This document shows, piece by piece, positions 16,798-24,662 of a stretch of 24,662 nt of DNA. This stretch comes from Chara braunii (taxonomy: Eukaryota > Streptophyta > Charophyceae > Charales > Characeae). The first letter of the stretch is position 1, and each line of letters starts with the position of its first letter. The position numbers and the translations under genes are program-made. Under the pieces are notes generated by a model. It made no database searches. It saw only the letters and a program-made list of their open reading frames with translations, and had not been told where the DNA came from. The stretch is from contig BFEA01000137.1 of the NCBI GenBank assembly GCA_003427395.1, positions 2,615,018-2,639,679 of the forward strand. Reading direction: 5' to 3'.

Positions 16798-19656
16798 CTA
16801 CCAACTACCAAACCTGCACCGCCATTTCTCCCACGATGGGGCGCGTCTGTTCACAAACTTCGCCAGGCAGTCATTAAACAGCCAGGCAGGATAGTTCTGC
16901 AAGCGCAGTTGTCTTTTTGTCGTTAGCAATCCCAACCCTGGCAGTTCATCTGAAGTCGACATACTCCGGATTCGATGCAGCATGCAGGTGATGACCGCCT
17001 TCTTTTGTCTCAACGTGGAGAATGATTCGAAATCTTGGAAGGTACGATAGGAGAGACTCTCTTTCTCCCGCCATACTTGATCAAAATTCTTTGGAATGAT
17101 CTGGCACGACACAAGGTTCCTTCTGATTTTCATGCGCGTTCCCAGAAACTCCCAAGCGCCCTCCCCCTCGTCCATTCGTTTTAAGAACACTTTCTGGTCA
17201 TACGCTTTTTCAAACGTCCCCAGAATCCTTTCTTGGCGACTTCCACCATTCCTCAGCGGGCACCAGATGAGGATTGTGACGTCGTCCATCAACCTTATTC
17301 CTCTGACCAGGCTCCGATCCGCACCCAACCCTGCCAAAAAATGGAACATGTTCATTGCACACAATATGCATGCCAGTGGGGGGCTACTGCTTTTCCCCAT
17401 TGGGATGCCAACATGCTGCTGGACAAGTCTTCCGGACGCCGATACGTAGGTATGCTTCAACTCGAACTCAACCATCCCTCTGATTAGCTCAAAGCTCACC
17501 TCCAACCAAAAATCATTACCATTCTTTCTTGCGAACGCCGCACCCTTGCCCCTACGTCTAATGCTAACNATCGTACNACNCTTTCCTNTGTACCAAGCAA
17601 GGAGCCAGTCTACGGCGTTCATGATGGAGTCNTGGGGCAGTTGGCTGAACATTTCCTTAATGTCAAATGCTGCCCCCACTAANTCACCCTTACCTTTCCT
17701 TCCGACCCATTTGTTAACTTCCATAACCCGATCCCTTAGCAGGCCAGTGGACTTCAGATTAAAATGCATGGATTTAGGCAAGCAGAATAGCAAATGGTTC
17801 AATGCCCTGGCCACACGTCCACTCGTTGTCTTGTAAGGCTCAGAGAAGGAGGGGCTGATCGACCAAAACTTGCATATATCCTTATGCTTAGGGATAATAT
17901 AGGCTCGACCGGTTGTCCCCTGCTTGTCCCACCTCCCTAATCCGTCCAACTTCCCTGCTTTAAAGTCCACTTCACACTTGCTTAACAACATCTTCTCCTC
18001 TTCCCATACAGTGTTGAAACTCTCGTTTCCCCAGAAAATGTCCTTCATGCCTTTTGCATAAACCTCATGACACATCACAGCCGTGTCTAATGTGTTCCGA
18101 TCAATTGCACAGCACACCAGGCCACGATATAGATTTTTTACTTCCTGTACCAGATTCCCATGATCCGCCTTTACGCCCACGTTCCGGTTCACACATTTCA
18201 CAATATCCCCCCTGCCAACGACTGACCTCAAACCCATTTTTCCCAAACAGTCATTCACTTCCGTCAGCATTCTGTCTTTCTTCACTCCCCCTACACACAT
18301 AATATTTCGGGCGTTCAGGACAATCCCTTGCATGCCTTGGACTTCACTCAGCCTGCACAATACGTGACCCTCCCTCCTTGGCAGGGCTCTGTCTGCACAG
18401 CAACAGACCCCAACCGACTGCTGTGAGGCAGCACGGTGGTTATGAATAACCTCGCCAACGGATGGAGTACGTTTCCATACCATCAGGAGTTTATGACATG
18501 CATATTCGGCGAGCGGTTCCAGCAATTCTTCCCGAAACTTCGAACATACCACTTCACGCAGCTTCCGCTGTGACAGACTTGGATCATACATAGTTCCCAC
18601 ACACAACCTCATTCTAACATTAAAACTAAATTTTTGCCTAATAACCCCGGCCAGAACTTACTTCAACGTTTTTCTGCTCCCTTCTCTTGAAAAGAGATTT
18701 GCTGCACTCAGAAGCTTCATAAGCCTTGCCAAATCGTAGTTATATAGTTTCTTCTTATGCCAGGGGTTACGAATTAGCTGGTGCAGCTCACGCTTCATCA
18801 TGCTGCTGCTTTTTGACAGACTCTTTGTTTGCAGCCTCACAATTTGAAAGACTACTCCCTGCTCCAATCTTGACTTGATTTTCTGAATTAGTTGTTGTTC
18901 GTTGCCAATCATAACAACTGACTCACCAATCTCCTTCACTACCTTTCTCCACTTATGAACCCACAGTCTTCCCCCTTCCGTTTTCACCAACTTAGTTTCC
19001 TCCCATGCTCGCCTACACACATCTGTCAGATTAGTAGACCGGACTTCACCTGATTCAAAAACCATTGGTCGATCCAAGCAATAGGCCAAAGATCTCGCTT
19101 TTCTTCTTTCTTTTCTGCCTTTTCTTTTGGTTCACTTGCCAGCTTTCTTTACCCCCTTAGCGTTCAGTGCGGGGCACCACTTCCCAATAAACGCTCTCTC
19201 CACTCTCGCCAAATCACTAGCAGGGACAAACGCGACAGGTAAGGCAATATAGTGAGAAGAACAATGGTTTCTTAACCAGCTATATAGCTTGGAGTTTCGT
19301 GCTCCATCCGGGTGGTCCGTACGGTATATATGTTCATCCCATCGGGTTAGCAACAACCTACTAGTTTGGCCGATATAGACGGCTCGAACCCCCGGATCGA
19401 TTAGCACATACACACATGACTCCGGCTCTTCCCAGTCTGTTAACTTATTATCAATGAAGTTCAACCAATTACCTAGAAATTTACTACCCCACTGAACCCC
19501 TCCATTCAAAACAAGCAACACAAATAGATATCTTAGCACGCTTTCGAGCACTTCACGAAGTCGATGGTTCCTTAGCACGGGCTCGGCCGCGCATAGTTTA
19601 CGCAGTTCCAAATACTTGGCGAGCTCATTCCACCGGGTACTCGTTACGTTGGCCAT
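16798..19656 (-). pseudogene. Penelope-like ORF2: GIY-YIG endonuclease + reverse transcriptase
   Basis: One frame of 952 codon positions from ATG 19656 (gtaATGG, good context) to the stop at 16798, interrupted by TGA at 19134-19132 and TAA at 18660-18658. Residues ~81-167 are GIY-YIG: YVL (Tyr83), YIG (94-96), Arg105, His109, Glu153, Asn165, i.e. all expected catalytic positions. A basic stretch (TKRKGRKERRKAR) follows the first stop. Reverse transcriptase: AYIIPKHKD (resembling the Penelope PKxHK motif), motif A AFDIKEMF (Asp at 17664), motif B VGIPMGKSSSPPLA, motif C LMDDV (Asp pair at 17286-17281), WEFLG, and a thumb KKAVITCMLHRIRSMS. Five codons contain single Ns (17569-17632). It cuts target DNA and primes cDNA synthesis in intact relatives. 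The two stops make this copy defective unless suppressed. Confidence 0.88.
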
Positions 19657-21124
19657 TACTCCCAGGCCCGGGTTCGGATCTCCGAGCTGGCTGGTCACGT
19701 TCCGTCACCTGGACGTCTCGGATGACGATGTCACCTCCTCGTGGTCTTGGAGTTGCTGCCCTCGCTTGCTGCGGCGCTCGTTCGGTGCTGAAGTACATAA
19801 CTCTCAGCTCTATCAGCTCGTCTGTAGCATCAGGTCGACCTCGGTAGACTACCCCCGCCTCCCTGCGCATTTTCTGAATCGTTGGCTTCGTCTTCTTAGG
19901 CAGGAACTTACGAAGTGCTTTACGCAGTGCCACTACCGAAGTGAAGTCACTGGCCGCAGGTGCACCTTCCCACAAGGCAGATTCCTGCAGTGGGAATCCC
20001 AGTTGTTCTGTACCGGTCCGGTCTCGTCTGCTCGGCACCCGAAGGCAATGAGACTCATCCTGGCGGGGAGTGCCTGGAGGTTCGAAAGTCGAGGCCCTCC
20101 CTACCTTCGAAGGCGATTTGCCAGGCGGGCTGGCTTGACACGCCAAAGCCGGAGGTTGCCGCTTGTGTTTCTCGAGACGCTCCTCCGCAGGATCCTCCTC
20201 CTCCTCGTCTGAACTCATCTCGGCCACTGCTGCTTTACCTTTCACCGCTTTTTCGGATACAACGGTCTTCTGCAGTTTCTTGTCGAACATCTTCTCGAAT
20301 TCTTCTCTCAATGTTGCCTTTTGTTTTGCCAGCAGCATTTCCAGCTTCCACTCCTGGTCCGCTTCTTTCTTTTCTTTAGCTTTCTTTTCCCCAACTCAAT
20401 GCGATTCCTCTCCTCTCTTACTCGTTTCTCCTCCTCCTGTTGTTTCTTTCGTTCTTCCGCTTCCCTTTGCTCGGTCTCGCGTCGTTGTTCCATTTCGATA
20501 TGCCTTTGCGAAAACAGGCATACCGCCTTGAGTGATTCCTCCAACTCCCGACTAATCCCAATCATATTTGTTGCCTCCCCTGTCAACGAAGAGTTACTTG
20601 CTCCATTGCTACTACGTCCTCCGTTCCAACCTCCTCCACCGCCATTGCTGTCGTTGTTCCAATTGCCGCCACCTTGGTTCTGCCGAGGCGCGTTGCATTC
20701 CCGGGCAATGTGACCGAACTGGTTGCAATTGTAGCAGCGAGCAGACCTCTGCCAATCGCCACTGTTGCCGCCATTACCGTTCCCCCCGCTGCCCCCGTTG
20801 TTCCAATTCCCACTATTGTTCCAGTTCCCATGGCTGCCTCCATTCCAATTGCCGCCATTACCCTCATTTCTACCTCCTCCGTTACCGTTTCTACCTCCCG
20901 AGTTACCACCTCCACTGTTAACACCGTTTCCGCTGCCCCCATTACCACCGTTGCTCCCGCCGTTGTCGTTATTGCCGCCGCCTCCATAGCCGATGTTACC
21001 GCCCCCACCATTCCAGTTGTTCCCCTCCGCCGTTTCCACCGTTCCCGCCATTCCACCCACCACCATTCCCTCCACCGCCGTTTCCGCCATTCCAATTACC
21101 ATTCTGATCCCCGCCAGTTGCCAT
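19625..21124 (-). pseudogene. Penelope-like ORF1: Gly/Asn-rich, CCHC zinc knuckle, coiled coil (Gag-like)
   Basis: Starts at ATG 21124 (MATGGDQNGNWNGG...). A one-base shift in a G run near 21021-21031 moves to the next frame, which carries a long Gly/Asn-rich region, a perfect zinc knuckle CYNCNQFGHIARECN (20736-20695) and a Glu/Arg/Lys coiled coil. A second shift near 20385-20394 leads to the frame with LLAKQKATLREEFEKMF, an acidic patch (SSDEEEEDPAEE), and a basic C-terminal part (RKALRKFLPKKTKPTIQKMRREAG) ending at 19625. The stop overlaps the ORF2 ATG by 32 bases, so ORF2 may be reached by reinitiation or frameshifting (inference). A nucleic-acid chaperone role like retroviral nucleocapsid is inferred from the knuckle. 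Canonical Penelope elements have a single ORF, so a Gag-like ORF1 is unusual. Confidence 0.75.
20695..20736 (-). other. CCHC zinc knuckle of ORF1
   Basis: C-x2-C-x4-H-x4-C with aromatic and Gly positions as in retroviral and retrotransposon nucleocapsids (CYNCNQFGHIAREC). Confidence 0.9.
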
Positions 21125-21271
21125 TGCTAAGTCCAGCTCCTTGCTGAAGATCGTCTTCTCGCAGCTCACAGTATCGTGTTTTTCCCGTCGCGTGAACAGC
21201 TAAACAGCTAAAAACTACAGGGCCACCAAAGCGCAGGTAGATCGTCCTGGCAGGTTGCCTCTGCCGGTACT
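21125..21271 (-). other. 5' leader of the Penelope-like element
   Basis: 147 bases between the upstream pseudo-LTR and the ORF1 start codon. No hairpin or ORF of note. Confidence 0.5.
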
Positions 21272-21945
21272 AGATAAGAACAGCAAGTCAGAAACGAGGT
21301 CTGACCACACGCTTGCATACACGACCAAGCTACTCATGGCGAGAGTCGTATGCGAAAACAATCTCGAAACTAGTTCCCAAAGAACATATATGAGCAAGAT
21401 AGCACAACAACCGTAGCAAAGACTACGGTATCACCTCCTTTCCTCCGCCATGAAAAGAGTGAAACGCTTGAGGATGGAAGCGCCTGGCATCCCCGACTAG
21501 TTTCAGCCGCCACCAGATAGCGGCCTCATCAGGGGGATTTCGAGATGGCTACTACGCTACAGTACTAATCCACTTATACTCATCGCGCTGGTTCCGATTT
21601 CCCTGAGAGCTCGGCCAAGTGGGCGTCGAGGCCGAAAACCTTACCGCCCTTCCCGACCGAAGGGCACATTGCCCAGGTTTCCCGCCCACTTGTCAGAGCG
21701 GGGTCATGTCAGTTCAGCCCAGTAGTTTCCTCAGTGTTCTCGCGCGGCCTGATATTTCCTTCATCTCATTATTATCGTGGTTCGAGTACCGCGTTTTTTC
21801 GTCGACTTCAGGTCCCTCCCCTGCCTCGTTTTGTTGCTCAGGTTCAGGTACCACGTTTTTCAATAGCCGTGCTCACGGCCTCACAACTTTCAATACCCCT
21901 GCATCGTTACGTAACTCCCTACAAGGTAGCCATATTCCTGCCATG
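21272..21945 (-). repeat. pseudo-LTR, upstream copy
   Basis: Second copy of the ~674-base repeat. In element orientation it precedes ORF1 and should hold the promoter and the 5' end made by ribozyme cleavage. Its outer edge (21945) lies within a few bases of block A right copy. Confidence 0.93.
21489..21538 (-). ncRNA. hammerhead ribozyme, upstream pseudo-LTR
   Basis: Minus strand: stem I AUCCCC (21538-21533), CUGAUGA (21532-21526), stem II GGCCGC/GCGGCU fully paired with a 9-base loop, GAAA (21504-21501), stem III ACU/AGU, C17 at 21495, stem I return GGGGAU. All core bases are present and every stem position pairs. Compared with the other copy, stem I position 2 is C-G here and G-U there, a pairing-preserving change. 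Predicted cleavage is between 21495 and 21494. Confidence 0.92.
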
Positions 21946-21998
21946 TGAATAGTATGGTGACACCACACATCACGGAGCCTATAAATAGACCAAGAACA

Positions 21999-22078
21999 GT
22001 GAAGAAGAAGAAGAAGAAGAAGAAGAAGAAGAAGAAGAAGAAGAAGAAGAAGAAGAAGAAGAAGAGGGGGAGGAGAGG

Positions 22079-22110
<32 letters not shown>

Positions 22111-22195
22111 AAGAAGAAGAAGAAGAAGAAGAAGAAGAAAAAGAAGAAGAAGAAGGAGAAGAAGAAGAGGAGGAAGAGGAGAAGGAGGAGTATGT
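21999..22195. repeat. (GAA)n/(GGA)n purine tract, right copy
   Basis: Expanded relative to the left copy; a further (GGA)n lies at 22295-22340. Confidence 0.95.
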
Positions 22196-22667
22196 TTACC
22201 AGGGATTACACCGGTTTGATTGTGTCTGCTGTATTGAGATTAGGGCGAAGAAAAGGAGGGAGGAGGAGGAGAACACGAAGGAGGAGACGGATGTGAGAGG
22301 AGGAGGAGGAGGAGGAGGAGGAGGAGGAGGAGGAGGAGGACCACCCGAAATTACACAGGCGATAGATTAGGTTATCGTGGTTGCATAATACATGTTTTGC
22401 TCATAGTGGCAACGACTGCCAACGGGGAAGAAAATGCAGATAAAGAAGGAGGAGAAAAAAAAAAAAAAAGGGAAAAATTGTAAAAAAGTCGTTGATTTCT
22501 GATAGATGGGCCTCAGTCTCAATCTTCCTGAGGGCGCTGCCGGCGAAAAGGGTTAATTTCGAAAATTAAAATTATATTGCCTTCCCTAGGTTCCCCAGCA
22601 GCAATATCGTTGGCTGGAATTTTTCTTTGTAAAAATATGTCCTTCATGACACTCATTGGCAGCTTTA

Positions 22668-22772
22668 CCGGGGGCTAGGTCCCACTTACATGAATTAAGC
22701 GATATTGACCGTAGATAGCAAAGATCAACGGCCGGAATCACTTAATCCGTGCAAGTGGGACCTTGCCCCGGG
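22668..22772. repeat. foldback in block A, right copy
   Basis: Matches 13821-13924. Here the pairing extends inward (ATTAAGCGAT with ATCACTTAAT), and both arms share an A-to-G type change in the GGTCCC part relative to the left copy. Confidence 0.75.
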
Positions 22773-23050
22773 TTCCCCAAGTTTCGATTCGGAAGCAGAA
22801 ATATCGCTCCAAACCGAGTTTCCCAGCATAGGACTCGTAGAGTCGTAGTCCTCTAGCCTCAGGTACTCAGGAACTCAGGCCTCAGGCCAAAGACCCACCA
22901 ACAGAGATTTCGTTAAAACGAACATTTTATATTTTTTGTACAATTTTAGAACCCACTTGTTTGGCCTTGAAAATGTCACGGTTTAGCTGCTTGGGGTCCC
23001 CCTTGGATGTACCTGAACTTAAGTCCAAATGGACGGTGAGGAGATGAAAG

Positions 23051-23217
23051 GTGATATTTTTTGGGCCGAATAAGGAGGTTTCAATTTCGTTCGAAAAATA
23101 TAAAATGTCCGTTTTGACGAAATCGTTTTTCACGTGATATTTTTTGGGCCAAATAAGGAGGTTTCAATTTCGTTCGAAAAATATAAAATGTTCGTTTTGA
23201 CGAAATTGTTGTTCACC
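23051..23217. repeat. 83-bp tandem duplication, right block A
   Basis: Units begin GTGATATTTTTTGGGCC at 23051 and 23134. Confidence 0.9.
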
Positions 23218-23964
23218 AGCGTACCTCCCTGGAAACAAACGAGTCGTGATTGCGGGCACATCCTTTGTCTGTGGATCCGAGGGATTGGGCATGGAAGCAT
23301 CCTCTTGCTCTCCAGAAAATGATCAGTTCGTATCAATTTGTATCAATATTCAACCAGATTGGGATATCAACTTACTCGCCCTCCAATTATAGACATAGGA
23401 TGGCGGGTAACCAGAAGGTGGATTGCTTCTGGATGGGTGCAGGACACCGCAGTGAAGTTGGTGTCAGAACGATTACGGCGTTTTGGAGACTGTTGATGGA
23501 TCTGTGTGTAGTCAGGGCACACTCACGCTACCACGTATTTTCGCAAAATCGCAAATTTTACGTAGTTTTTCGGGTTACAAGAGGCACGTATTTTCCGTGT
23601 TCACACAAAAGGGCACGTAAATGTCAGCGGCCTGGACAGCTGCAGGCTTACATATTTTGTGGGGACCTACCTCCAGAGGTTCCCGCAAAATCGTATTTCT
23701 TTTTCCTCTACTGATTTCTGGAAGCAAAAAAAAAAAGGAAAAAATAATGCATTGTGCTGTCTGACTGCAGACAATGTATGTTCGCATCTCAAGGCCTTGA
23801 GTGGTCACGACCCTGTCTTTTCTGCTTTGGGCAACAAACGGGTGACCAGTGTGACCCGCAGGTGCCATATAAACACAAATTCACATACGCCAAATTTGCT
23901 GAAATACGTGCTAGTGTGAGTATGCCCTCAAACAAGCGAGTTTTTTTTTGTGGCAAATTATGCA

Positions 23965-24513
23965 CCTTGCGGTCCCGACTGCGAGTTGGTGTGCCAGAAA
24001 AAAATGTCCAGAGCATCGCCACTGTGTGTTCTGTGTGAAGGCATAAGAATTGAGGACCTCCAAAATATGTTCCTTCACTGCCGATTGTCTGCACCTTTCT
24101 GGCAGTGGTGGCGAGGAGGCTCGTTGCCTATGCCACAGACCTCCTCGAGATGGTCAGAGGATCATTTTGTCTTGCTAGGGAACGGGTCTCTTCGACAAAC
24201 ATCTATTGGACTCTTGGGGTATGCAAAGGACACATTGCGGGGTGCAGTGCTTTGACGACTCGTTGGACTCTCAGAAATTCAGTAGTCAGAAGTGGGGAAT
24301 GACTCACCCCCCCGATGATACGAGCAAAGGTCAAATATAACATCAAGCAGGCTATGGCTAAAGATTGGACACACAAAAGTAGTTAATACAGGATACCGGA
24401 CTAAACCGATGAATCGGTTCCCCTCTCATTGGATGCAGTTCCCAGATCTGGTTAAGGTTTCAGTGCATCTGCAATCGGGACCGAAGTTGACCTTTTCGTC
24501 CTTGTTTTTTTGA
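23965..24513 (+). pseudogene. LINE-type ORF remnant with zf-RVT-like zinc motif, right copy
   Basis: Same remnant as 15176-15671. It reads PLCVLCEGIRIEDLQNMFLHC (Cys codons from 24025) then FWQWW. It keeps ~50 bases lost from the left copy, which extends the open frame (GSLRQTSIGLLGYAKDTLRGAV) to a stop at ~24255. Later frames end in FSSLFF stop. No upstream RT domain. Confidence 0.55.
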
Positions 24514-24555
24514 AGATTTTTGTTCCTCTATATGCCCTTTTAATGTCTCTTTTTT

Positions 24556-24605
24556 GCATCCTTCTATGCATTCTTCTATGCATCCTTCTATGCATCCTTC
24601 TTTTC
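24556..24605 (+). repeat. 13-bp tandem tail, right copy
   Basis: TGCATYCTTCTA units as at 15713-15762. Confidence 0.85.
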
Positions 24606-24662
24606 GTCTTTTTTCTCCCTACGGACGTCTAGTCTCAGTTGTAATTGTACTAGTTGTAATGT

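Larger units (their letters stand above)
16094..21945 (-). mobile_element. Penelope-like retroelement with permuted (GIY-YIG first) domain order
   Basis: Minus-strand element bounded by two direct repeats (21272-21945 and 16094-16766). Coding order is Gag-like ORF1, then ORF2 with GIY-YIG endonuclease before reverse transcriptase. Canonical Penelope elements have RT first and GIY-YIG last. N-terminal GIY-YIG members (Chlamys/Naiad group) are known from green algae and animals. Hammerhead ribozymes in both repeats are a known hallmark of Penelope-like elements. ORFs carry frameshifts and stops, so this copy is inactive. Confidence 0.88.
21949..24662 (+). repeat. block A, right copy (runs off the window)
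   Basis: Colinear with 12564-15823, lacking the 13026-13677 insertion. The window ends just where the left copy meets its poly(T), so the right boundary is unseen. Confidence 0.9.

Noticed and set aside
20583-21147. Several long frames in all phases across the Gly/Asn-rich region
   Set aside because: GGN/AAY triplet composition keeps all six frames open. Only the frame with the zinc knuckle on the element strand is supported.
15815-21958. Target-site duplication of the Penelope-like element (aatgtagttgg against aatagtatgg)
   Set aside because: The match is imperfect, and the right-hand word is also native to the left block A start, so it is not evidence of duplication.

Overview
The window is eukaryotic nuclear DNA dense in mobile elements, most likely from a streptophyte green plant. 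A beta-1,3-glucanase with a plant-type X8 domain and U2-type introns points to the plant lineage. A Penelope-like retroelement with an N-terminal GIY-YIG nuclease points away from flowering plants, towards a charophyte alga such as Chara or another early-diverging lineage. The species is an inference. One assembly gap (10472-10991) and a few single Ns are present.

Host gene: one gene spans most of the left half on the minus strand. Exon 1 (12341 down to 11271) carries a signal peptide, a long Ser/Thr/Pro-rich stretch and the first part of a GH17 domain. Exon 2 (1425 down to 301) carries the rest of GH17, with both catalytic glutamates, and an X8 domain. The joint reads in phase as ...STIA|IGNEV..., so the predicted protein is 731 residues, with a 9,845-base intron. 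That intron contains minisatellites, a complete but decayed Ty3/gypsy LTR retrotransposon on the opposite strand (1967-10090), copies of both of its own splice junctions, and the gap.

Ty3 element: 5' LTR 1967-2998, tRNA-iMet-type primer site, structured leader, coiled-coil gag, then protease, RT, RNase H and integrase, and 3' LTR 9076-10090. It is broken by several stops and frameshifts but keeps most catalytic residues.

Right half: two copies of a ~2.7-3.3 kb repeat ('block A', 12564-15826 and 21949 to the window end) flank a Penelope-like element on the minus strand (ORF1 21124-19625, ORF2 19656-16798). Block A holds a remnant with a LINE-type zinc-binding motif, foldback structures and, in the left copy only, a 652-base inverted-repeat insertion. 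The Penelope-like element has two ~674-base direct repeats (pseudo-LTRs), and each carries a hammerhead ribozyme on the coding strand. ORF1 is Gag-like (Gly/Asn-rich, CCHC knuckle, coiled coil). ORF2 has GIY-YIG first and reverse transcriptase second, the reverse of the canonical Penelope order. This element is the most notable content of the window.
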